Shown here: in pieces, positions 1 to 12,800 of the stretch
Numbering within the stretch: the stretch's first letter is position 1
Layout of the letters: the number at the start of each line of letters is the position of its first letter
From: Fulvia fulva
Taxonomy: Eukaryota; Ascomycota; Dothideomycetes; Mycosphaerellales; Mycosphaerellaceae
Direction: 5' to 3'
NCBI RefSeq assembly: GCF_020509005.1
Contig: NC_063018.1
Span: forward strand, 3,968,001-4,032,000
Length of the DNA stretch: 64,000 bases
Notes under the pieces: model-generated
Databases searched by the model: none
Told to the model about the DNA's origin: nothing
Seen by the model: the letters and a program-made list of their open reading frames with translations, nothing else
Made by a program: the position numbers and the translations under genes

Positions 1-760
1 AAGCAAGGAAAAGACGGCTATTAGGACGGGGAAAAGACGTATAATGCAAGTAGATTAGTTCTGTAATCGGGGAGGATCGAGGGCAGGGTAATAAGGAACT
101 TCATATTGGTTAGTAGGTAGAAACGTAAGGAGTACGCTGCCCGGCGTAGTGTGTGCCCCGAGCAAACCTACGAGGCATAGACGGCCGCTTTCTAGAGATA
201 GGCTACGGTAACGCGAAGGGCGTCAAAACCTAGGGCGTGGTATACACTAGTAGCGTCGGCTGACACTGTCTATATAGCCCGAGAGGACGGATACGCATGT
301 CGGTCAATAGAGAGCACTAAAGGGCTTAGGCCTATAGAGGTAGATATTGGCTTAAGGAGCAAACAGGGAGGGAGGGCGTAGAGGGAAGCTTTTGCTCCGG
401 GCTAACCTCTCGAAACGAGGCTATACGGTGGTACTAGATGAGTAGGAAAGCGCGGTTAAGACTTGTCACCTTATCTCGTAGCTAGCTTACTAAATACGAT
501 TCCTTCCTTGCCCAAGATTCTACGGCGACCGTAAGGCTAGCCTATACCGGAACTAACTAGCGGCGGTCGGGCACAAGCGCCCTAGGGCCGAGAACGATGT
601 AAAGGATGCGCAACCTAGGGCGTACGGGAGGCCACGTGCTCTACTAGCTACGGCGAGGGAATCTAACTAGGCCCGGCTCCCCTTTAGTATATAGCCGATA
701 GGCGTAGACTAGGACGTATAGGGCAGTAGGACATAGGACGATATAGAGGAAATGATTGTC
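1..760 (+). pseudogene. probable remnant of LINE ORF1 3' part
   Basis: This stretch precedes the endonuclease of the LINE remnant, where ORF1 (Gag-like, zinc knuckles) should lie. Around 130-190 one frame reads a degraded Cys/His-poor segment that could be the last knuckle, but RIP converts TGC (Cys) to TAC, so the motif cannot be verified. Assignment rests mainly on position. No other gene is visible here. Confidence 0.4.
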
Positions 761-779
761 GATGCCGATGACTAGCCTC

Positions 780-3700
780 GACACGCTTAGTATCATCTAG
801 TATAACGTCAACTATAGCAAGGATATAGTCTAGAACCATTTCCTACACGAGGCGGACCCGCGCGTCTACTACGTCCTTATAATCTAGGAGCTATAGATTA
901 ACCCGTACTATAAGAGACTAACGACCTACAAGTCACTAGGCTACACGACATGCCTACGAGGCGACGGCAGACCCCGTACGTGCTTCTATATCAGTAAGGA
1001 CATACTAGAATCCGACTAGGAGGTAGTGTACTACGTAGACGAAGAAGGCGGGGGCGATATTACCTCCCTCTACGTAGGTAGCACCTAGATACACAACCTA
1101 TATATACAACCGCTAGCCTCGAGGTCTAGCCGCGACCTAGGGGTCTGTAGACACCTAGACAGTGCGCTCAAGAGACAAGGGTGCCACATCGTAGTAGGAG
1201 ACTTTAACATACACTACCCTTCCTAGGAAAGCCTTATATAGCCGCACCCTATAGCCGACGAAGTACTCGACTTGATGGCGAGCAACGCAATTGCCCTTAA
1301 TACCCCGAAGGACCTAGGCACCTAGAAGAGAGGGGGACTCTAAGGCACGATCGACCTCTCCTAGATCTTAGATAGCCACTACTATACGGTAACCTACTAT
1401 AGGATCGAACATAAACTCGAGGCGTCGTTAGACCACATGCTAGTCAGGACCTCTATTGCGACACAGATACAACGTACACTAACGGGAACCCCTAAGCCAA
1501 ACTAGGGAAAGGCCCACTAGGCCAACATCTAGGCGTACCTCGATGACTCTAAGAGGCTAGTCCAGATCGCGTAGTAGCAATACAACAGTAAAGACGAGAT
1601 AGACGAAGTAGTCTAGGGGTTGATAGACGAAATAAGAAAAGCGACCTTACTTTACGTTCCGCTTACCTAACTAACGACATAGTCTAAACTATACTAGACG
1701 CCGGAGTACACTACGGTAGTAAGAGAAGCAAGGAGAGCCCGCCGGGTATAGACGAGCAGCTATAGCGAGGAGGCCTAGAACGTATATAGGGAGGCATACT
1801 AACAGAAGAAAGCTATAATACGAAGGGAGAAAGCAGTCGGCTAGAGGGCCACAGTAGAAGAAATCGCCGGTAAGCTAGAGAGGATATAGAAGCTAGCGAA
1901 ATGGGCCCGACAGGACCCTACACAGGGCCCCTCCTTCTCTATCCTAGCGCTACAATCGCCTAGTGGCCCGGTTAGCGACCCCGAGGCTAAGGCGCGTCTA
2001 CTAGCTAGCAAGTTCTTCCCGCCCCTAGTCGAGGCTAATCTAAGCGACATAAATAGCTCTACTCCCCTAGCCCCTAGCATCGCGGTCTAATAGGAGGTGT
2101 CCGAGGGAGAAGTTGCCGCTATGCTAAGGAAGTTGCCGGCGAAGAAAGCCCCGGGGCCGGATAGGATCCTAAACGAGCTACTAAAGAAGTGTAGAGATCA
2201 ACTAGCCCTAGCAGTTGTAGCGATCTTTAACGCCTACCTATAGACCGGGTACCACCCGATAGCTTTTAAACAATCGACGACAGTGGTCCTACGCAAGCCG
2301 TAGAAGGAAGACTATACGTAGGTAAAGTCGTACCGCCTAATTACGCTCCTTAACACTCTTAGGAAGGCGCTTAAGAAGCTGGTTATAACGAGACTCTCCG
2401 AGGCGGTAGAGGAACACTCCCTACTCCCGGACACCTAGATAGGTGCGCGCCTATAGCGATCGACGCTATCCGCGATAGAACTTATTACCTCTTAGGTAAA
2501 GGCTATCTAGTATAAGAATAGGGACAAGGTGGCTTCCTTACCTAGCCTAGACATATCGGGAGCCTTCGACTACGTGTTATACCCGCGGCTACTCTATATC
2601 CTAAGGTCGAAAGGACTCCCTAAGTGGCTTATCAACTTCGTACGGTCCTACCTCCAAACCCGTAGTACGTCGATCCTGGTCGGCTAGTATAGAAGCCTAT
2701 TTTAAGCAGTCTACACTAGAATCCCGTAAGGCTTAACGCTAGTACCTATTCTGTTCCTCTTCTTTATAGCGACGCTGCTCCTAGCCCTAGAATCCCAGAA
2801 CACCGCTACGAGCGGCTTCGTAGACGACACAAACATCCTAGCGTAGTCTTCCTCGACTAAGGAGAACTATAGGCTACTAGAAGAGAAGTACAAGATCTAC
2901 GAGGACTAGGCTAGGAGGCACGGGGCTCGGTTTGCCCTAGAAAAGTACAATCTGATACACTTTACGCGCCGGCCACGGTTCCACAATATATAAGCTTCTA
3001 TCTAGATATAGGGGCATACGACTAACCCGGCAAATCAGCTTAGGATCCTCGGACTATAGGTGGACCCGGCGCTACGGTAGAGGAAGTACGTATAGGCAAT
3101 ATTACGGAAAGCTAAACAGAATATAGCATCATGCCAGAGGCTCACTACGTCTATATAGGGGGCGGACTTCCGGCAGTTACGACTTCTATATACGGCTATT
3201 ATACGGCCAGTCCTTACCTATAGTAGCCAAGTGTAGTCCTTAGGCGAGAGGGCCTACCTATCGAAGGGACTCGTCGCGCCGCTAGCGAAGATCTAAAACC
3301 AATGCCTAAGGAAGGTCACCGGGGTATATAAGTCGACACTAACGAGGATACTTAAGCACGAGACCGCTATACCGCCGATCGACCTATATATCTAGGGACT
3401 ACGGACCTCCTACTTAGGCAAGTCGGCACAGTACCTAGTATAGAAGGTCATCGCTAGTACAGTCGTAAGGGCCCGCGAATTAGTACTAGCGTATAGGGGC
3501 ATTCGACCCGGAAACGAGCCGAACTACCGGGTAAGGGACGAACAGCTAGCAATATAATAGGAAGGTAAGAAATCGTTTATAGAGCAACTATAGAAAGAGA
3601 GGTGGAACAACCAGGTTATAGGGCATAGTAGACGCCCTTAGCTAGCGGGACAACCTAAGGAATAGTTAGCTACAAAATCCGCGGTTAAGCACCCCCCGAA

Positions 3701-4080
3701 GCTTATCTACTACCGCCTTACGAGGGCATAGAGTAGTATAGCAACCTAACTACGAAGCGAACACATCGGCCTCTAGGGGTACCTATTATAGAGGAAGGTT
3801 CTAGGATACACGAATACTAGCTACCCCTACGGCTATCGCTCCTAGAACGTACGGCACGCACTCCTCGTCTATCCGAGGTAGTCGCTAGGAAGGGGGGAGT
3901 AGATAGTAAAGGCGAGGAACCGGACGATTAGGGCACTTCTTAACAACGCTAAGGACCTACGGCGTATTACGAACTAGATACTAGAGAAGGGCTAGCTAGA
4001 ACAGTACCGCCTAGTAGGAACAGTATAGGAAGAGAGGACACGACGTAGCGCGACGAGACCGGCTAGGAGCGGGGGCTAAC
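780..4080 (+). pseudogene. degraded LINE ORF2: endonuclease-reverse transcriptase
   Basis: Remnant of the enzyme that nicks target DNA and reverse-transcribes the LINE RNA. An APE-type endonuclease spans about 780-1640, with GDFN and a later TIDLS motif. The RT spans about 2100-2960, with the FVDD active-site box still readable near 2815. The C-terminal region reaches about 4000. Dozens of in-frame TAG codons interrupt it, at positions where the intact LINE has Gln or Trp. It cannot be translated as one protein. Confidence 0.85.
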
Positions 4081-4256
4081 GGGGTAGTAATATAGACTAC
4101 GTACGTTTAGAGGGAAAGCTAAACTAGATAAGGAGTAGTCGGGGGCGGGAAGGGGTTTCACCTATTCGGGTTTCCCTTTGTATATAACAATAGATATATA
4201 CCTATATAGGCCGGATAGGGTCCTAGAACAGGGGAATGACAAATCTATCTATCTAT

Positions 4257-7200
4257 ATACTACTAGATCGACATGTTTGTCTCCGCTAATCTAGATTCGC
4301 CTACGATCCTTAGCCGCCCTTAGTATAGGAAGGTACGACTAATAGGCCGTAACTATAACGATAGATTATAGGAGGGAATAATCGCTAGTAGGAAAGGTAA
4401 AAGTGTGATGTTCACGGCTATTCTAGGTACTAATAAGTACAAAACTCTTTGAGAACTTCTATAGTCCTCGAAAAATACGAACGCGGGTTGATTTACGGTA
4501 GTCGACCCGCTATAAGCATTAGAAGTCCGGTTTTAAAACAAGTCCGCTTTTCGAGTCTAGTCGGGGAGACCTTAGCAAATATATTAGGGGCGGAGTGTTC
4601 TAATAATACGGCGCGTCGACATCGATAAGAAGGTATAACAAAGCTAAAACCCAAGCCTATAGACACGACTATCTTCGACTACTTTAAGAACTACCGCGGC
4701 CCCGTATTATAACAAAGAGAAAATGTCCTCGACCTTAGCCCGTATTCGAAGAAATTACTAGGACTACTCGGGGACCGCTAATACTTAAGCGCTAAGGTAA
4801 CTACTAACGCTCTAGGAGAGTAGGTCATTATAAATATATACTCCGTATAGGGCGACTAGTGTACGGAGATCCTGAAATAGGGCTAGATTAATAGGTAGGC
4901 TTAGAAACGAGACGTAGGGTTATATAGACCCGGTATTAGGATGCCGTATATATTTACTATATATAAGCGTAAAGCTAATAAGAAAAGACCTATTAACGCG
5001 AGCGTTTACTAGAGGCCTTAGTCGAAAGTAGATAGTAATATAGATTAGAAGCGGAAGGCCCTTTACTAGGAATCTCTAATACTAGTAGGGTAAGGCCCGT
5101 TCGATAGGAGGTATCTTATTAAAAGTTCTCTAGTATCGAGCGCGGCTCGAGGATTATACCTAAAAGGCTCGCTAGTATTAAGGTTAGTATCGCTCTCTCG
5201 GCTAAGGAAAGACAAATGTTTAAAGAAATGCTCTTTAACCGAGAAGGTGTCCTAGCGTAGGATTTTAGCTATATACGGCAGATTAGACATAATATTATAC
5301 CTCCTTAGAAGATTATAACGATTACGTATAAACCGTAGTAGGCGCGGAACATTTAGTTATACCTAAGCTTACGAGCGATTATAGAACAGATAATCCGCGC
5401 TCGAATTAAGAATAGAATTCTTAAGTATAGTCAAGGTACTTATACGAATACTTAGTTCTTAGTAGTAAAGAAGGTCGAGCTAAACAGTATAGCTATACTA
5501 TATAGGTTGATTAACTCCGCTATACTCTTAAACGAGGTAACGATAAGGGATACGAATATTCCCCTAGATACGGACGGGTTCTCGGAAGACTTTACTAGGT
5601 ATAGAGTAGCCTCTTTAGTAGACTTGTTTTCGGGGTACGACTAGATTACGCTTAACGAAAGTAGCCGAGACTTAACGGCCTTTATAACGCCTCTTAGGCT
5701 TATACGGTATATAACGTTACTATAGGGTACGACGAACTTAGTTACTTAGTTCGTACGGGTAGTAACTAAGGTGTTAATAGACTATATTTCTTACCGAGCA
5801 AAACTATTTCTTAACGATATCGGCGTAAAAGGTCCTACTAAGGACTATAGTAACGCTAAGGTAGAGCCTAGCCTTCGACGATAGGTCGTAGAACACATTA
5901 TATCCCTTAATCTTATTCTTACGGACCTAGAGAGGGCCGGAGCGGTAGTCGTAGGGGAGAAGTCGTAGTGGCTTTATAAGACCCTAAGGATCGTAGGCTA
6001 TATTACTAGCCCGAGCGGCCGCTATCTAGATCCTAAGGTAGTAGCTAAGATCTTAAACTAGCTAACCCTAAAGTACGTAAAGGACGTTCGAGTTTATATT
6101 AGGATCTATATTTACTTCCGGATTTAGGTCCCCTAGTTCGTAATCGTCGCTCGGCTAATATATTAGCTTTTAAGGAAGGACGTCGAGTTTGTCTAGACTA
6201 AGAATAAGTAGTTCTCGAAAGAGAACCTAGTAAGATTCTTAGTAATAGTACTAGCGTTAGTAACTATCTCCTACGCCCTAGGAGCTAGTAGGATCTTCGT
6301 TTCTATTAATACGAGTAGCATTAAGTAGGGTTATATAATATCGTAGGAGTTACTAGATAATACTCGACAAAGATACCCGGTAAGGTATAAGAGCGGTACC
6401 TAGAACGTAAACGAGGCTAAGTACGATATAGGAAAGCGGGAGTGCCTCGAAGTGCTAAAGGGCCTTAAGAAGGTATAGCGCTACCTCGTAGGAGTAGACT
6501 TTATCCTCGAAGTTGATACTAAAACGCTAGTATAGTAGTTAAATCGGCTAGTATCCGACATTCCAAACTCTATAATAGTAAGGTAGGTTACTTAGATCCG
6601 GCTATTCACCTTTAAAGTAAGGCATATCGATAGGAAGAAGCACTCCGGACCGGATGTACTATCTTTTAAACTACCTATAGCTAAGGAGCTTACGGAACCT
6701 AACGATAATATTAATAAGATAATTGACGACAAATTCTTCCGTTACGCCGAGCTAGTTAATACTTTCCCCGTTATTCTAGAGCGTGAACGACTCCTCGAAC
6801 CCTAGTATAGTAATAATTCCGAGCTTATAGCTTCTATTCTAGTATATCGAACACGACCGGAAGGGGTTACCCGGGCTAAGTATCGAAACCTCGTTAAGAA
6901 GAGTCCTCGGTACTACTTAAGAGACAAGCTCTTATTTTATTAGCGGCGAAGGGGTGCACCGATATAGCTAGTAGTAGACGATAATAATACTTAGAAAGAG
7001 ATCGTGATATACTGTTACGAAAAGTATAGTTACCGGAGTATAGAGCTAGTATATAATCTTATTACTAGCCGGTATTACTAGGAGGGCTACTTCTCCGACG
7101 TGTCGAATTAGGTAAGGACTTATACTCCTTATAACTTTCGCGAAGGTAACTAGAGAGTAGAAGAAATATACTTATCGACTTAGTAGGTTATAGGAGAGAG

Positions 7201-8949
7201 GTAGTACTACGATCCCGTCTACGTATATAGAAACGGGTACTTACTTATCGCCCGAGAAGCTCTAAGTAGGTAGATTAAGGCGAAGGTCGGACGGAAGCCT
7301 CTAAATTCGCGGGCGACTACTAAGTTTCTATACGAGATAGTGTTTAGCCGGTATAGATACTACTATAAGATTGTACTTAATAATGCTAGTATTAACGAAG
7401 GGGAGGTAGAGAGGATACTTATTAGTATAGGTATTAAGTATATCCGGATCTTACCCTACTATCCGTAGTTAAATATAACTATAGAAGTAGGACATCGACC
7501 TATTCTAGCTATATTAGCTAAGCTTACTAAGAACACCTATAAGTCCTAGGAACGATAGATTACTACGGTACTTTAGGCTAATAGAACTACGGTATCTAGA
7601 ATTACGGGTATAACGCCGGCGGAGGTTCTATATAGCTATCGTACTATTCTCCCGATTAAGGTAGAATACCCGATATAGGCGAACTATAAATAGGAATCTA
7701 TTAGATTAACGGAGGAGCTATTAGCTATTCGGGCGCGTTAGTTATAGGTACGGGACATAAGTCTTTAGGAGTTATAGTTACGAAGAGTAAGGCTTCGTGC
7801 CCTAAGTAAGGAATACTTTAATACTAAACGTAGTATTAACTTCTAGGGGTTCTAGGTCGGAGATCTTATAGTCAAGTTTGACAAGCCGTATAAGGATGAC
7901 CTATCTAGAAAGATTAGGTACCGCTAGCTTAGGCCGTATCGTATAGCTAAGGTATACTCGGGGTTTAGTATATACGTCCTCGAAGAGCTTAATAGTACGA
8001 GGTTAAAGGGTATATAAGCCCGAGAGAACCTAAAGCTAATCCTATAGTTAAGACCGGACCCGGAGCTTAATCTTCCTAACGCTAAAGACATTATAGCGCT
8101 AGAGGATAGGGTTGATATCGAGAATGTCGAAAAAGGCGATCTTCGGAATAAGAACAGACCTACTACGTCCGAATCTAACGACGAAGAGGATGACGATATA
8201 CTTCTAATAGGTATTAATAGGGCTACTATACTTCCGGAACTAGAATCTAAGCCGACGAGACTATAGGTACGGCCTTATAACCTTACTACGGAGGAGATAG
8301 CTAAATTTACTAGGATTTAGGTCAAAGGAGGGATAGGACTCTATTATTTCTTTTTTCTTAGGCGTAAGGAGTTTACTTAGTAGTTTTAGTTTCTAACCTT
8401 AGTTTGACTAGCTTCTAGTTCTAGTACCTAGTTTCTAGCGTACTTGACCGATCTCTAGGCTATATCCTTGATTTAAGAGTAGGCTTACTACGAAGACTAG
8501 ACTTTGACTTAGCCTCCTTAGCCCCTTATAGAATGAACTTACGATCTCCTTAATATCTCTAGACTAACTACTTAACTAGACGCCGGATCCGCCTTCTTTA
8601 CGTATAACTTGTAGGTATAGTTTCTTAGTCTATATTAGCGTAGCGGAGGTGAAACTAGGGACAGTTTCGTAATAAGAAAGGATATATTAACGAGCTAAGG
8701 GCCCCTTTAGACCCTAAAATTTGCGCGTCGAATCTCGTTAACCTTTAACGGTTAATTACGTAGTAGGGGTGTATAGGGGTACTACTAAGATATATATAGT
8801 TAGGAGGCGACCTTAGTAGGAAGGTAGGATTTACGAATAAATATCTCTATAAGGTAAAAACACGGGAATCTAAGAATTTCAGATTTATTATCTTTTAGGA
8901 TCTTAGTATATATTTCACGGCCCGCGGACCGGCAGATATATATACCTAC
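4257..8949 (+). mobile_element. RIP-degraded Ty3/gypsy element, family C
   Basis: The region downstream of the LINE tail reads on the + strand as a gypsy-type Pol unlike families A and B. RT residues include an FLNDIGVKGP box near 5812, where the family norm is FLDDIGVKGP, and the integrase follows the RT. I could not find the LTRs or a target duplication. 4257 to about 5200 should hold Gag and protease, but I recognise no motif there. About 8400-8949 has no recognisable coding and may be the 3' UTR or LTR. Both boundaries are set by the flanking LINE sequences. Confidence 0.7.
5220..8390 (+). pseudogene. degraded gypsy family C Pol (RT, RNase H, integrase)
   Basis: RT spans about 5220-6200, with SLVDLFSGYD near 5610 and the active-site region FLNDIGVKGP near 5812, where Asp to Asn fits a G-to-A change. 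An RNase H-like stretch follows to about 6700. The integrase spans about 7000-7700, with a Zn-binding-like start, a GIKYIRILPYYP stretch near 7432 and GHRPILAILAKL near 7492. A C-terminal segment with EYFNTKR and YR.LRPYRIAKV lies near 7810-7960. Many TAG codons break the frame. Translation with stops skipped supports the order; no family search was run. Confidence 0.72.
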
Positions 8950-9324
8950 GCGTAAGCTATCCTAAGGTCACTAGGCGCGCCCTTGCTTACTAGGGTAGTT
9001 AGTCGTCTATAGTAGGTAACGAAGTTCGTCTACTCCTTTCTCTAGGAACGGACGACATACCTAGTCCTAGGGAGGTATACGTCCGACCCGGTAAAGGTAG
9101 AGGCTAGAATAGCTTAGGGATCTACTTTCTCCCCTATTCTATTTCTAATATTTATGTCTAATCTAATTCCCCTACTTACCTCTCTATAAACCTTAGTATT
9201 GGGATTTATAGACAATATGAACATTTCAGCCTAGTTAGACTCGACGGAGGAGAACTGTCGCCTCCTTAAAGATAGGTATAAGAAATATAAGGAGTAGGTA
9301 AAGAAGTATAGTGCCCGGTTCGCC
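8950..9324 (+). pseudogene. LINE (beta-like) reverse transcriptase fragment
   Basis: The + strand reads ERTTYLVLGRYTSDP, then GSTFSPILFLIFM and STEENCRLL, which align with the RT of the intact LINE (GRTTRLRLGRYKSDS, GSTMSPILFLLFM, STEENCRIL). The FVDD box is now FIDN. The fragment stops at the LTR that begins at 9325. Its continuation is found after the inserted elements at 19944-19968. Confidence 0.82.
9320..9324. repeat. target-site duplication TCGCC (left) of the deleted family A element
   Basis: TCGCC precedes the LTR start at 9325 and recurs at 19944-19948 after the far LTR end. The uninterrupted target is visible in the LINE copy at about 27872, which shows the duplication is real. Confidence 0.8.
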
Positions 9325-9653
9325 TATTAGGGCGAGAGCCTAGCCTATAAGATATAAGAGTAAAAGCGAGAATATAGGTACGAAGTATAGATACAAAGGG
9401 TATAGTATAATTGCTATATAAAACGAAAGACGAAGAAAGTAAGAGAGGCCTAGGGAAGGCTAGATACTTATACGCGACCCTCGCGAGTACGTGTCCCCGT
9501 ATTAATAGGGCTAACCCGTACGAAGCCGCGCTTAGTAGCTTTGCTCAAAACCTTATTCTAACCTGCCCTACGTTCCGAGTCTTCTACGTACTTCTTCTAG
9601 GGTCTAGCGTAGTCGGAGGTGCTCGCGGGAGTGCCGTAAGTTATATAGTTACG

Positions 9654-9837
9654 TATAAGGGCGCGCGTACTATAGGGTCCGAATGAGATAGTTATTATTC
9701 TACGAAGCTACGAAAGAGGAGCGCGAGGCGTAGCGAAGTTAGAAAGCAAAGCCAAGCCGTACTAACCCGATACAGAAGGTCCGTGGTTTAGCCGGGCCGA
9801 CGTAGCTATAGTAAGGGGTCGCGGGCTACCCGTAATA
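9654..9837 (-). repeat. family B LTR (3' LTR of the element)
   Basis: This 184-bp repeat matches 16940-17123 almost base for base. The right terminus is CCGTAATA here and CCGTGACA in the other LTR, showing RIP of the original TG...CA ends. Confidence 0.9.
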
Positions 9838-9899
9838 GTACCCCCCCTCCTAAAACACGCCTTAGTCCTCTAAGCGTTATCTACCTTATAAGGCCACTT

Positions 9900-12800
9900 G
9901 CCTATCGAGCTCTATAATCGCGCGAACGCCTAATCATCCTCTAGTACCCTATCGTTATCCGATAACATCGCATTCGCTCTATTAAGACTATCCTCGACCG
10001 GCTTCCTTCGAGAAACATATTGCCTAGTTAGCTAGCTTACCCTAGACCTAAGTCTGTCTTCGGCTAGCACTCGCGTATAATCCTTATAACCAAAGTTAGG
10101 TATTATTATAGGCTCTATAGGCTCTACTCGAGTATCGAATATATACGGAGTAGATTCTATTAGAGGTAAGGCTCGAGGCGACTTATTCCTAGCGGTGTCT
10201 TTCGGAATGACCCTAATCGTATTAAGCCCGAGCATCTTAGTAGCTAGTAGGGACTAGTCAGATAGAGCTACGAAGCCTATAGGCGTAGATAACTCCGGCC
10301 GGTTATAGTAAAAGTCTATAATAGCGGCGGCTACGTGTTTAAGTATATCCTCTATAGGTTACTAGGTCTTACTATCCTCCTCGTTCTAATATCTAGCCTA
10401 TTTCACCTTATACTATATATCTACTTTACGCTTATGCCCCTTCTTTACCTTGCCTACCCGCTTACGGGTATATATATTAAGGATCTTTTCCACCTCGTAT
10501 ATATACGTAGGTGCTACTACTATATCGGCTACTATATTAGCCTCGGTAGTATTAGGTTCGATAGTTATCGGTAGTAGCGGCGCTAGATACTACCCTTTAA
10601 GTAGTAGGAAATCGGGGTGGTCGGCTCGTTATAGTAGTAAGGTTTAGAAGCAGTTATTAAGTCCTACTAGAGCGTCTAATAGTTTTAGTCGATAAGAGAG
10701 TCTAGCCGGCATGACTTCCGTAATCTAGTAAGGGCCGGTATATCTCCTATCTAGCTTCTTAGCCAGTCGAGTCGTACGGATGTTCTTAGTACTAAGATAT
10801 ACCTAATTACCTACCTTATAGTCTAGAGGAATGCTTCGGTAGCGGTTTGCTACCTCTACTTAGAGAGCTTATAACATTCGTATATTCTCTTAAAGGTGCT
10901 TATAAAGCTCGCAAATTCGACGCACAAAGGTTTCTACTAATCGCGCATCTAGTCGCTAGAGAGTAGTCAGTCCTCCCTCCTTTCTAGCGTTTAGGTCAAC
11001 TCGCTCTATAAACTTAGGGTTGTAGCCTAAGGTAGCGTAGAACGGCGACATACTAGTAGTCTTAGACAGGTGATTATTGATCGCGAACTACGTAAGGCAT
11101 AGCTATTCTGCCTAGTCATCCTATGCCTTATTAGTAAATATACGGAGATACTGTTCTATCGCCTAGTTAGTACGTTCTGACTGTCTATCAGTTTCTAGGT
11201 AATACGAAGAACTTAGCTTACGATTTATACGGAGCATCTTATAGAGTTTCTTCTAGAAGGTAGTAACCTACTACTTACTACGGTCTAATGTAATAGTGTT
11301 AGGAAACCCGCGCCGACAGAACATATATTTAAGGAAAAGCCTTGCCGTATTCTATACTATTATTACGCTAATAGGGATCAGCTCGACTTCCTTAGTAAGC
11401 CTATTAGTAACGGTCATAATGTTGTTATAGACTATACCGTTAAGAGTACTATCTAGGAGTCCGATAACGAAGTCGACTATAATGTGTTTCTAAGGCCGAT
11501 CTAGAACAGGAAGTAGCTATAGTAATCCTAGTGGCTAGGAGTGTAGAGATTTTGTTATATAGTAGGTACGGCAAATTGCGGTATATCTACGTACGGATCT
11601 CGCTAATCTAGGCTAGTAGAATTTACGTGCTACGAGTTTATAAGTACGAGCTCGTCCTAGATAGCCTACTACTAGAGCGTTATAGTTTATCTTAATTATC
11701 CTAGTCTATAAAGCTTAGTCATTTAGTATCTATAAGCTCTAGCCGTCGTATTAATTTCGAATATATAGTAGGTCGCTATCTACTTTATAGTGTACTAGGT
11801 GAATCTTCGCTCTCTATAGTAGTATAGGAGGACGGTCTTTCTATAGGTCCTTAATCGCGGTCTTAAGCTCGTTATCGGTTACGTACGCCGTCGACATTCG
11901 ATACTCGAGTTCGGCTTCCCGCTAACTTTTACGCGTCGCCGGTTATTTAGTAGGTATATCTCGTTCTATAGGTATAAACTCTTTAGCTTTAGGGTTCAGC
12001 TATACTAGTTCCTCTTCTTCCGGCGTATCTTCTACTATTATCTATAATGAGGCGATCTTAAGGAATCGCTTAGGAGGTAGCAATATCTAATACTAATGCT
12101 AGTTCCGAGGGTCGTCTACCCCCTACGGAAGGTCCTAGCTACGTCTCGTTAGGCTATCTAGCTTTGTATCTTAAAGTCCTAGACGGTATATTATCTTAAA
12201 GTTAAACTATAATAAGAACTTAGCCTAACGCGCTTGTCGCCGATTTAGCTACTTTGTCTTTATAAAGTATTCTAGGTTCTTATAGTCGGTATAAATCTTG
12301 ACTAGCTATAAGTCCTTATTATCTACCTCGTAGGCGAGCTCGGGTCTCTATTCCTTAAAAGCCTTGATAATAGCTAATAGTTCCTTGTTATAGATTTCAT
12401 AATTGCACTCCTATAGACTCAACTTCTTCGAGTAGAAGGCTATAGGATGTAGTATACCATTCTCGTTATACTACGAAAGTACGCCGGCGTTTATAGAATC
12501 TAAAGAATCTGTCTCTACTACTATTTCCCTACCTAGTACGTAATGTACGAGCATGCCGGCTTTTCTAAACGTAGCTTGCAAATTGTTAAAGGCTCGTTAG
12601 CAATCTAGTGACTATTAAATCCTTCTGTTCTTATGATTGCTTAGTCCGTCCGACTTGGTCAGGTTTATAAGAGGAGTAGCTATACGCGAAAATGCTTCGA
12701 TGAACCGCCTATAGAAGTTAGTAAATCTAAGGAAGGCCTAGACATCCTTCAGGTTCTTAGGAGCTTCCTATGTCTAAATACATTCGAGTTTCTCGGGGTC

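Larger units (their letters stand above)
1..4256 (+). mobile_element. RIP-degraded Tad-like LINE, subfamily alpha (5' end outside window)
   Basis: Non-LTR retrotransposon remnant read on the + strand. Translation past many TAG codons gives, in order, an endonuclease (GDFNIHYPSW near 1197), an RT (LDISGAFD near 2545 and SGFVDDTNILA near 2812) and a C-terminal zinc-knuckle-like region (RSEHIGL near 3755), matching the near-intact LINE at 57-62 kb. The 3' end is a short (ATCT)n run at about 4240-4256 in place of poly(A). Almost all loss of function is CAG/CAA/TGG to stop, the RIP signature. The same subfamily recurs at 22676-23728, 50659-51991 and 63307-64000. Confidence 0.88.

Noticed and set aside
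1..9324. Deamination of methyl-CpG as the cause of decay
   Set aside because: CpG is abundant and preserved in the degraded regions; losses are at CpA/TpG.
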